From Magnolia sinica (lineage: Eukaryota; Streptophyta; Magnoliopsida; Magnoliales; Magnoliaceae), in the NCBI RefSeq assembly GCF_029962835.1, contig NC_080578.1, forward strand, positions 102,155,759 to 102,219,758: a stretch of 64,000 nucleotides of DNA, in the 5' to 3' direction. The position numbers and the translations under genes were made by a program. A model generated the notes under the pieces. It was not told where the DNA came from. It did not search any database and saw only the letters and a list, made by a program, of their open reading frames with translations. Shown in pieces: positions 1 through 10,300 of this stretch; position 1 is the first letter of the stretch, and every line of letters starts with the position of its first letter.

Positions 1-1311
1 ACAAACTCTGGAATTCTACTCCATTTTTTAGAGATGAATAAAATATTTGAGATTTTTCTTATTTAAGATCTAGAGTACACTTTAAAAACATTAGTCAGAT
101 CCTAACTAATTAATGACCTATTAAGGAATGGTTTGAGTAAGGCTAAATAATAAGTATGACCGAGCCTTGCACAACTAGGATGTAATAATCAGCCATCTAA
201 TCTTTAAGACTCAATGGTAAATGACCTTTTATACAATCATTGGGTCCATGGAACCCTTTTGAGTGGCGATGATAAGACTTCATAGGAATCTGACCATTGG
301 GTGGTCAAATGACATCATCTTGGAGCATAAAACCCCTTATAGTGGGCCACCGGAGATATGGATATTCCTCATTCTTAGTATACAGACACACCTTGAGACG
401 AGGAGTCTGATGGTTGGTGTAGATTTCACTGTGCATCACTATAGGCCCACACAAGTGTTGTGTGTGCACTAGGGGTGGTGCACCTGCGGTGCACCGAACT
501 CACCAACTCGATCAAATGGGTTTTGACTCATGGTTTTTTCTGAAAAATGGAGATTTCTCTCACCCACTTTTCCCACCTTGTTGTAATTTAAATGGATGAC
601 CACTGTTGTGATATGGCTGTGGCCCACCACCAAGGACCACTACGATGATCCAAACCCTCCATCTTGCAGGTGGGTCAGTTTCGACCAAAACCCATGTTGT
701 TTCATACGAAGGTGTGCACGCGTGTGGGCATAAATCCAGATGCATCTGGACTGTGTGCGGAGCTTTTTCGAAAATGGATACCGTTTCAGTCCCACATTGG
801 TAGTCAGTGTGCTCTTTCCCCTTTCCATCTCATCCATTCACCTCGGCGCTATCCTAGCCCTCCGTTTTTAACAAACGAATTAGGGTTTCCCCATAGAGGA
901 AAATCGACATTGAAATTTCTTGTTGGTGCCCATTTTTAAGAGCCAGACACCTGTATCAATCCAAGCCATCCACTTTCAATCCAATGGCGTGGGATTGTTA
1001 GGGCAACACTACAAGGGAGGAAGGAATCGAAAGCAAACCGATTTCCCTCCCCCGTTCTTATAAAAACCCTAGAAAATTGCTTGTTTGTTTCTTCTTTCAA
1101 AACTACCACCCAAACCTCCATAGAGCTTCATTTTCCTCCTTCAAGCTTCCTAGGACATGTTAGAGCCCTCCAGAAGCTTCGTTTTGGAGGAATACCCATC
1201 GAGTCAAGATCAGCCATTAACATTGGATCATCTTACTCGTCATACTGCATCGACGCTGAGTTGTTGTCAGAGTCATGGGTTAAGTCAGAGGAGTCCAGAC
1301 CATTTCGGGTT

Positions 1312-1312
<1 letters not shown>
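1..1312. other. Intergenic, no gene recognised
   Basis: Open frames here are short, overlap on both strands and match no family I know. Around 473-870 the text has the phrasing of the local MITEs (bipyrimidine/bipurine runs, 'hotspot' words such as gtgggcc). I see no RNA gene. Confidence 0.6.

Positions 1313-1373
<61 letters not shown>
1313..1373. repeat. (GA)n microsatellite
   Basis: About 30 uninterrupted GA units. They create spurious Arg-Glu repeats in two overlapping open frames, which I do not take as genes. Confidence 0.95.
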
Positions 1374-1376
<3 letters not shown>

Positions 1377-1989
1377 ATTCCAGTCCAGTGGGTCTGATCG
1401 AGTCATGTTCTGGCTACCAAGTTGCGGGCTGCATCAACTCACTAGAGAGGGTTTTGACCAAGTCGGGGTCAGGTCTTGACCATGGTCATTCCAACAGAAG
1501 GTTCAAAGAGAGGAGAGAGACACCTGCTGCTACTGGGTTGGGTTTGGCAGTTTCAAGTTAACGAAACTCACTGAGTTGCATCAGTTGCAGGTCCAACACA
1601 TCCAACACTGTTGCTAGGCACAGTAGGAGAAGGAAATAGGAATAGAAGGGAAATAAAGGAAGAAGTGGGAAATCGAAAGAGAAAGGGAGTTCGGACGTTT
1701 CACTATCGAGCCGACTCAACCGAGTTGGACTGGCTCGGGTGATTCAGTAGGTCCAACATACACCTTTGGATGTGATTGATTGAGAGAATAAAGAAAGAAG
1801 AAATGAAAAGAAAGAAAGAATCGAGAGGGTCCCAACCACTGAGTTGACTCGGGTTCAACTTAAAGTTGAGTCGAGCTAGTCGTTCTAGGGTTTGGCCAAG
1901 TTTGGGCCGAGTCTGGACCTGTTTGGCATTTAGAGAAAAAGAAAGGAAGGGAGAAGTAGAGGAAGAGAGTGACTCCAAGCCAGAAAGGC
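1374..1989. other. Intergenic, purine-rich, no gene recognised
   Basis: A-rich and GA-rich tracts with several copies of words such as gagttgactcggg and ctcaaccgagttgg, which form short imperfect inverted repeats. No protein or RNA gene is supported. Confidence 0.5.
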
Positions 1990-2245
1990 AAAAACACGAT
2001 GGACCAAGGCCGTTGTAAAATGCAATTCGAAAAATATGACGGATTAGGTCCGTTGAAAAAAATAAGACGTATGGTATCCGTCGTAAATCTCAAGTCCCAT
2101 CACAACTCCCGCATGACGAACAAAGTTCATCATTCTAAAATTTTACGATGGATCATATCAGTCGCTACTATTTGCAAAGGCAACGGAAACTGAAACCTGT
2201 TGATGGTTTCATAGAAGCAACGGATTTAGTCCAACGTTTTTCTGC
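1990..2245. repeat. Array of short palindromic motifs, possible CACTA-type subterminal region
   Basis: About seven degenerate units, each an ACGGA...TCCGT(T/C)G-like half-palindrome, spaced roughly 30-45 bases apart (near 1997, 2039, 2068, 2113, 2147, 2181 and 2219). CACTA (En/Spm) transposons carry clustered subterminal repeats of this style where transposase binds. I do not see a CACTA terminus or a target duplication, so the family is a guess. Confidence 0.35.
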
Positions 2246-2379
2246 CGTGAAAATTTTTTATTGCATTCATTATTTTTTTTAGTCTGTTGCACCTGGTAGC
2301 ATATCTATACATATCAAATTCATATATACATACATATCAAATTGAATCTAGACCCACTGATTTGTGTTAGATTCAGAGC

Positions 2380-3410
2380 ATCCCTGAATTTTTTTAAATC
2401 ATTGTAGAGCATGAGCACAAAAATGAGGCACATCTAAAGCTCATGTGGACCGCACCACAGAAAGCAACATGGATAGATCGACTACCATTGAAATCTTCAT
2501 ATGGTCTGTGAGGTCACACAGAGTTGAGTGGAGGGAAAATATAAATATCAGCTTGATCAGAGCCTTCTTTGGCCCTAAGAAGTTTTCAACAATAGCGTCC
2601 AATTTCCGTAGTGACCTGTAGAATGGCCTAGTTGACCCTTGTATCTACCTCGTTTTTGGTATCATGCCATAAAATGGTATAAAAATAGATGGATGGTGTG
2701 GAGCTGATAGATACATTATGATGAGGCCATAGAAGTTCCACATGTCGATACTTTCGGTTTTCTCCTCTACTCGAATGTGCTGCACAACACAGCAAGAAAC
2801 TGAATTTTTTGACTTCTGAAATTCATGTTAGCCCCAATTTTTATTTCTTACATTCATAGTGTCAATCCAGTTTTTTTTTCCTAGATCATTTTAGAATACG
2901 TGTCCGAAACAAGGCAGATCCAAAGCTCAAGTGGACCACCACAGGAAACAACAAGAATTGATGCTACAATTGAAAACGTTTTTGGATTATATAAAGCTTT
3001 ATATTTGTATCTAGGTATGTGTGACCTTATGAACAGGTTAGATGGCAAATAAGTCTCACCGTTGGCGCTAGGAAGATTTCAAGTGTAGTTCGTACAATCT
3101 CCACTGCTTCCTGTGGTGTGGTCCACTTGAGCTTTGGATATGCCGTAGTTATTGGTTCATGCTCTAGAATGATCTGGAAAAATTGATGGACGTTGTAAAT
3201 CTAACAAAAAATCATGGTGGGGCCAGAAAGGTTCCATACGGTAAAAGTTGAGTTGTGCAACACAATCCACACGGGAGAAAATGGGCGTATTTTGCGAACT
3301 GGAGTGACGTGGATGAATGATAAGGACGACACTTCCTGTGCTTTCAATTACGGACAATCTGCAGATGGAAACAAATTTCCTTTTCATCAATTTGTCGGTG
3401 TATGAATATA
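2380..3410. repeat. Composite MITE-like repeat, copy 1
   Basis: Two successive modules with the dominant MITE vocabulary of this window (agcatgagcacaaaaatgag, ctcatgtggaccgcaccaca, then gaccttatgaacaggttag). The order of modules and the terminal phrase gggcgtattttgcgaactgg recur at 52.9-54.05 kb, so this is a longer composite element present twice. Confidence 0.6.
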
Positions 3411-3477
3411 ATGAGGCGAGCTAGATTATGTTATTCTCACATAACTCCAACATTCTTAAGTACTCTAGGAGGCCCTA

Positions 3478-3790
3478 AGGGCGTGTTTGGGCGGGCGAAT
3501 TAGGCGGGAGCAGGAGGGATGGAATTGTAAAATTCCGCGTGGTAATACTTGAGTAGTGTTTGGACCGCAAGGGATGGGAGGTTGTCTCATCCATTGTTCG
3601 GACGGAGGCTGGATACGGAGGGATTTCGCAATCCTGTCTTGGATTTGCCACCGGCCTATCTCCCTCCATCCCTACCACTTCCCAACGATTTATTTCCATC
3701 CCTATCACTTCCCACGATTTATTTACTTCCCAATGATTTATTTCCAACCCTACCACTTCCCAACGGGCGTGATTGAATCAAGTTTTGGCG
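3478..3790 (+). repeat. One end of a Tourist-like MITE plus a small minisatellite
   Basis: GGGCGTGTTTGGGCGGGCG follows TAA, the same opening as the MITE at 14206. No matching right end was found before 3790. At about 3660-3770 a unit containing cttcccaacgatttattt is repeated about four times with variation. The open frames across it are not credible genes. Confidence 0.5.
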
Positions 3791-3825
3791 AGTATTCAAT
3801 TTCTACATCTTTTTCCTTTTATAAT

Positions 3826-4367
3826 TGTTGATGCAAATGTCTGGTTCGTCCTCCTTTGACCCTTGTATGCCTGCACAGAAAGAGGACAAAGGAGACCCTG
3901 GCTCGAGCAGGGGACCCTCCGATGCCAAAGTCAGGCCTGGACTCGGGGTCTCAAAGTATTGAAAGGTTTTTTAGAGGGAATTTGTTTCGTACCTCTCAAG
4001 GTGACAGGGGTCCTCCTTTTATAGCTGCTGGGGTCCTCCTGATATTGAGCGCGGGATCTTCTCCTGGGATCACGGAGATAGGATCGTGCCCATCTTGAGC
4101 CGTCATCCGATCCCGTGAGCTTCGGGGTCGGAGATCTTATCCCAAGATATCCGGGATGAGATCTGACCTAGCGACGGTCGGTCTTGTAAGGTGGTCCGCC
4201 CGACACATGCCCGCAACGCTGATAAGTCGTCCGAACCGACTCAACCGTTGTCTCGGTTTAGCGAACCATGCCTCGGATTTGACACATCCTTCGGTGACCC
4301 GAGGTATTAAGTCCGAGTCCCGAGGCATTAAGTCCGAGTCTTCGGACTTGTATTTTTGTCCCCAACA
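3826..4367 (-). repeat. 3' LTR of LTR element copy 1
   Basis: Direct repeat of 12885-13419. Ends are TGTTG/CAACA. Next to it, on the element's strand, lies a purine tract with six consecutive G (complement of 4371-4377), the expected polypurine primer. A TATA-like ctataaaagg (complement of about 4015-4025) would be the LTR promoter. Confidence 0.95.
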
Positions 4368-4670
4368 GTAAGCCCCCCTACTCCGTGTGCTTCATATGAC
4401 ACTAAGGAGTAGCGAGTTTGGAGTCGGTTCGTAACTCAGTCCGAGGTGAGTCGTAGTCATTAAATGCATTCCGTAAGGCCTTTGATGGGGGACGGTTCAG
4501 CTCCTGACATCGCATGCGCCGTCAGCCGTCAAATCGCACATCCCGCCAACGAAGATTGGACACGTAGCAAAGGTATTATTGTCGCCAGTCGACGTGCGCC
4601 ACGTGTCGAATGAGGGAATCGATGCGGGCGTCGAATCATTTCCCCATTAATTGTCTCTGCCGTATGGCGA

Positions 4671-4682
4671 CCTTATATAACG
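4671..4682 (+). promoter_or_regulatory. TATA box of the antisense gene, LTR element copy 1
   Basis: cttatataacg lies about 185 bases upstream of the antisense ATG at 4865 and outside the LTR. The second element has cttataaaatgg at the equivalent place. This suggests the antisense gene carries its own promoter in the 500-bp non-coding block between LTR and ATG. Confidence 0.5.
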
Positions 4683-4864
4683 TCAGGGGCCCCGCACTTT
4701 AAACTTTTACTGCTCTTGCCATTCCCGCTCCGCATTTTCTTTGGGGTTTGCATAGCCTTTCATCTCCTTCTTTTCGTTTCTCCTAACCGTCGGTGCCTCT
4801 TTCCGCCATTTCCGTTTTCCTTTCTCCCTCCGGTGAGTTTCTCCTTCCTCTTTATTAGATATTA

Positions 4865-7090
4865 ATGGTGGATAGGAGTTCTCAAAGTCCCCAGGGGGGA
4901 GCTTCCGGAGACGAAGGCGAAGCGCAACGTTTTTGGAACGTTGCGGAATCGCCTTTCTTACTGACGGAGATAGCAGTGGACGCCAACGCTGCTTGTCTAC
5001 CGGAGAGAGTCACCGAAGCTCCGGCGGAGCGCCCTGCTTCCGTCGTTCCTTCTCGGGGCGGGTCATCTCTATTAACCCGCCCGGGAAGGCCTAACTTGCA
5101 AAGGGACATGGAGGAAGATGAGGAGGAAGAAGATGAAATTTTAATCGCCGAAGGAACCCCTGATCTTGCTCCCGTTGGTGAATCGGCGCAGGCCGAGTCT
5201 GAAGAAGAAGGATCGGGGGAGGATTTAAGCGGTCCGGTTCCCTCAGTCTTGACTGAGACGGACTTGGACAGAATCCGAGTCGGGTACCATATTCCCGAGT
5301 CGGTCATCACATATCTTCCCCGTCCGAATGACTTACCGAATCACCCTCCTGCAGGGGCAGTCGCGATTTACCAGGTGTCGATGCAATGCGGCTTGCGTCT
5401 GCCCCTTCAGACCATCGTCCGGGGAGTTTTGTCTCACATAAAGATTGCCCCGGGGCAGATAGTCCCGAATGGGTGGAGGAACTTACTCGGATGTGCGGTG
5501 TTGTGGGCTGAGATGGAACAGCCACCACTTACAGTCGACGAATTTCTCCACCTGTATCAAGTACGGGTAAATCCGAACTATCCCGGCTTCTACGTCTTCG
5601 CTGCTTGGCGAGGCGGAGGCGGTTCCCTGATAACCGACCCTCCCACTTCCAACAAACACTGGAGAGAGCGTTGGTTTTGGGCATGTGGTCGCTGGGAGAC
5701 GGATGAATCTGGGTGCTACGAGGCTCGTGTCCCTCGGGCGTTCCAAAGAGCAGGTGACTTGGGTCTTCTCTCCCTCTCGCCCCCTTATTTTTTTATTTTT
5801 GTTTTTGTAATATTCTGAGTCTGACGAGCTTGTGTTTGGCAGATATTCCAAAGAAGCGGCCGAAGCTCGGCACCACTGCCTCGGCTCGGATCAAAGAGTT
5901 GAGGTCGTTGGATTCGAAGAATAGGTCTTGGAAGGTGCTTCTACAGCCGGAGCGCCTTCATCTTGCAGGTCTGGACTCGGAAGTTACAGGTAATTGAGAA
6001 TGAATCTTCTGGATTTTCCGAATTTCCCTTGACTTACTTCGCCATAACTTCTTCTCTGGTTTTTTTTTTTTTACAGATCTGCCCGAAGCTCGTCCCAACC
6101 TCAGGATTGTCCCTGAACCGGAGATGACTGGAGCTCGTCCTGCCCTCAGGCCAGTTACGAGGTTGAAGGCTCCTCCGCGGTCGGTTCTTCTTTCGGAGCC
6201 TCGGCCGCCGAAAAGGCAAAGGGTGCTGCGGAAGGAGAAAGAGCCAGCGAGCTCTTCTGCCCCTCCGGTCGTCGTGATTCCCGACCCGGACGAAAGGGCG
6301 GCGATTGCTGCTTCGGAGCCTCAGGCGGCACCTGACTCGGCACGCGTTGAGACGGCTGTGCCGAGTCGGGAAGAAGAGACCGAGGCCGCGTCCTCCACGG
6401 GGGAGGGAGAGACGAGGACCGCGTCCTCCCGAGGGGAGGAGACGAACCAGGAGGGGCCGTCATTCCTGCAGCAAGTGGTGTCGGGGATGGTTCCATGGGC
6501 CCTGGCCCACGGGTGTGAAAGTCGTGAAACTCTACAACGCCCCGTCGTCGCAGACCATCAGCCACGCTGCCCGGATGCTTTTTGAACTCGCTCCTTGCTT
6601 AATCAAGGCCAGCAAGGAGCTATCCTCAACTCATCAGCTGCAGGCTCTTCTGTCTGAGGTCGAAGGTCGACGCGAGGAGGCCGAGATCCGCGTCGTCTGA
6701 CAGGCGAGGCGTCCCTTGCCGGAAAGGCTGCCGAAGACGCGAGGGCGGAGGCGGCTTCTTCCAGAAGAGCCCTGGACGAAGCGAGGTCGCTCAGGCACTG
6801 GCTCGACTCTCCAAAGCTGAAGAGGAGAATCGGCGAGTTCTAGCATCCATGCTTCGTGCGCGGATGACTTAGCTCGGGCTAAGCTTGAGGCGGCGGAGCA
6901 CATTCAGCAGGCCGTCGAGAAGACTCGGGAGGCCGAGAGGGCTAGGGACCAAGCCGTCCAAGCATTCCTCGAGTCGGCGGAGTTCGAGGATGAAAGGGAC
7001 CGCTTGTTCCAAAGCGGATATCTGGAATGCGTCAAGGACATAAAGAAATCCTTCCCGGACCTTGACCTTTCAGAAATCGAGGGCGGGGCC
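4865..7090 (+). pseudogene. Antisense accessory gene of LTR element copy 1 ('putative gypsy type transposon' domain)
   Basis: Runs opposite to gag-pol, between integrase and 3' LTR. The first exon starts at ATG 4865. It opens with an acidic, low-complexity N-terminal part (runs of Glu/Asp near residues 80-95). From about residue 135 a conserved globular block follows, with the words GYHIPESVITYLPRP, PNGWRNLLGCAVLW and TVDEFLHLYQV, which I recognise as the domain annotated in plants as putative gypsy-type transposon (Transposase_28); its function is unknown. Two short introns with GT-AG ends are likely (5754-5842 and 5990-6076, the second ending in a poly-T tract and ACAG). Further on come a Pro/Ser/Arg-rich region and an Ala/Glu-rich coiled coil reaching about 7090. 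The distal half is broken. Confidence 0.75.
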
Positions 7091-7130
7091 CTTGGACATA
7101 TATATATTTTTTTGCTTTGATGCATTCGTT

Positions 7131-7308
7131 TGCTTTGTACTTACATATGTTTTGATGAATGAAAGAGATCTTCGCTTGCTTTGTACTTACATATGTTTTG
7201 ATGAATGAAAGAGATCTTCGCTCGCTTTGTACTTACATATGTTTTGATGAATGAAAGAGATCTTCGCTCGCTTTGTACTTACATATGTTTTGATGAATGG
7301 AAGAGAAA
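7131..7308. repeat. 46-bp tandem repeat inside LTR element copy 1
   Basis: About four units of 46 bp, starting at 7131, 7177, 7223 and 7269, each containing ctttgtacttacatatgttt and gatgaatg. They are almost identical. They lie between the end of the antisense gene and the end of integrase. The sister element has only single-copy sequence there. This is an unusual local expansion in an otherwise conserved place. Confidence 0.95.
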
Positions 7309-7379
7309 TGCCTATCTTTACTTATTCGACTTGGCTTTATCCTTTCTTAGTTCAGAGTCTTTAATCGTTGAAGACAGAT

Positions 7380-10300
7380 CTAGGGATAGTAGACTTTGAG
7401 GTGTTCAGCGTTCCAAGGGTGGGGCAACGGTTGTCCGTTTAGGTCTTCTAGCTGATACGTTCCCGGTCTAATGGTGCCCGAGACGATGTAGGGTCCTTCC
7501 CAGTTGGGTCCCAGTGTACCCGAACCAAATTCCTTGGTGTTAGAAAACACTTTTCGAAGAACCATATCCCCCATTCGAAATCTTCTAATCCAAACACGGG
7601 TATTGTAGAAACGAGCCACTTGTCGCTGACGCTCCTCCGTGCGCAGCCGTGCCACTTCTCTTTGTTCGTCCAGAAGGTCAAGTCCGAGTGCAAGGAGTTC
7701 TTCGTTTGCTTCTGCATTGAACGTGGTGATCCGAGCCGAAGGTAATCCGATTTCAACGGGAGTGACGGCTTCCGAGCCATAGGCTAGTGAAAATGGGGTC
7801 TCCCCTGTGGCTGTTCGAGCGGTGGTTCGGTAGGCCCAAAGAATTTTCGGGAGCTCTTCGGCCCACGCTCCTTTGGCTCGGCCAAGCTTGGTCCGAAGAT
7901 GTTGCTTGATAATCTTATTAACCGCCTCAACTTGTCCGTTGGTTTGAGGATGATGAGGCGAAGAATAAACGTTTCTGATTCCGAGGTTGTCGCACATCCC
8001 GCGAAAGCTTCTGTTATCAAATTGCCTTCCATTGTCTGTAACAATGGTACGGGGTACCCCGAATCGGCAGATAATGTTTTTCCATACAAATTCGGTGATC
8101 TTCTGCTCGGTTATTTTAGCTAATGGTTCTGCCTCGGCCCACTTCGTGAAATAGTCAACCGCCACCACAGCAAACTTGGTCTGACCTTTTCCCATAGGGA
8201 GCGGTCCTATGATGTCGATGCCCCACTGTGCGAAAGGCCAGGGACCGGTCATCGGCGTTAGTGCTTCGGGCGCTTGCCTCGGAATTGCCGCGAACCATTG
8301 GCATCTGTCGCATTTTTGAACGAGCTCGCGAGCGTCGTGTTGGATAGTGGGCCAGTAGTATCCCTGTCGTAGGACCTTGTAGGCGAGGGATCGCCCTCCA
8401 GAGTGGTTTCCGCAGATTCCTTCATGAATTTCCCGTAACACATAATTTGCCTCGCTGGGTTTGAGGCACCGCAGCAACGGGGCGTAGTAACCTTTCTTGT
8501 AGAGGGTTCCTTTGAATATGGTATAACGGGAGGCTCGAATCTTAATTCGTCGAGCCTCGGCACGATCCTCGGGCAACTTTCCTTCGTTAAGGTATTGGCG
8601 GATTGGATCAATCCAGGAAGGTTCCGAGTCGATTGTACTGACAGCCTCGCTAAGTCTATGCTTGGCTTGTCAACGTATTCGACAGGGACGGACCTGGGTA
8701 TCTCATCTTCATCGGCTGAGGCGAGCTTTGCTAACAAATCGGCTTTGCTGTTTTCCGCACGAGGGATCCGAGTGACACGACAGAATTGAAATCCGTTGAT
8801 AAGTTCCTTTGCTTTCTGCATGTATGCCCTTAGCTGGTCTTTTCGTGTCTGGTATACACCGGTAACTTGGTTAACAACCAACTGAGAGTCGCTGAAAACA
8901 CTTAGGTGCGTGACCTCCATGCTAGCGGCGAGTCGGAGGCCGAGTAACAACGCTTCATATTCCGCCGTATTGTTCGACGCTTGGAACCCAAGTCGTAAGG
9001 CGTACTGTATATAGGTATGATCGGGGGTTTCAAGCACAACCCCAGCCCCACTGGCCTTCGAGTTGGAAGAACCGTCGACATATAGATTCCACGGAATAGG
9101 GCAAGGGGGAGCGGTCGAGGTCGGAACTGCACCGTCCTTCGGTGTATCATTTACTGAAAGTTCGGTTGAAGACGTTCCCTCGGCGATAAAATCAGCTACG
9201 GCTTGCCCTTTGATTGCTGCCTTTGGTCGGTATTGAATATCAAACTCACTCACTCGATAGCCCATTTGGTGAGTCGTCCGGAAGCTTCTTTTGCAGTACC
9301 TGGCGAAGCGGAAGGTCGGTCATTACTATGATGGTGTGGGCATGGAAATACGGCTAAGTCGCCGAGAGGAAGTTATTAAAGCCAAGGCCACTTTTTCCAA
9401 GCTTGGGTATCTCGTTTCTGCTGGCAATAACGCTTTGCTGACGTAGTAAACCGGCAGTTGCTTTCCTTCGGATTCTCGTATCAAAGCCGAGCTCACCGCT
9501 GCCTCGGATACCGCTAGGTAGAGGAGCAACGACTCCCCCGGTTCGGGTTTTGATAAGAGAGGTGCAGAACCGAGATATGATTTTAATTGTTGGAATGCTG
9601 CTTCACACTCTTCCGTCCAACCCATCGCTTGTCTTCCTTTCAATTGTTTGAAGAAAGGGAGACACTTATCCGTTGCTCTGGACAGGACCGATTAAGTGCT
9701 GCGACTCGTCCGGCCAACCTTTGGACGTCTTTAATGGTTTTGGGGATTCCATATCAATCAGAGCTTTTATCTTTTCCAGGTTTGCCTCTATTCCTCATTG
9801 TGACCAAGAAACCGAGGAATTTCCGAGCCTACTCCAAAAGCACATTTACTTGGATTTAGATTAATCCTGAACTTCCGTAGGATTAGAAACATTTCTTCCA
9901 AATTATTCACATGATCAGCCGCGTGTATGCTTTTAACGAGCATGTCGTCGATGTATACTTCCATGGTTCGGCCTATAAGCCGAGCAAAGATTTTGTTAAC
10001 TAACCTTTGATAAGTTGCGCCGGCATTCTTCAGACCAAATGGCATCACTCGGTAACAATAAAGGCCTTTGTCGGTGACAAAGGTCGTTTTTGATTTATCT
10101 GTTTGATGCATTACAATTTGATTATATCCTGAATATGCATCCATGAAACTAAGGAGCTCATGTCCGGCTGTACTGTCTACTAGCTGATCTATCCTCGGAA
10201 GCGGAAAGCTATCCTTGGGGCAGGCTTTATTTAAGTCGGTATAGTCAATACAGACTCGCCACTTCCCGTTGGATTTCTTTACAAGCACGACATTCGCGAC

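Noticed and set aside
263-939. Small open frames in the left end
   Set aside because: 60-90 codons, overlapping on both strands, in MITE-like sequence, no homology recognised.
1081-1561. Overlapping open frames with Arg-Glu repeats
   Set aside because: Frames exist only because (GA)n lacks stops; no domain, no codon pattern.
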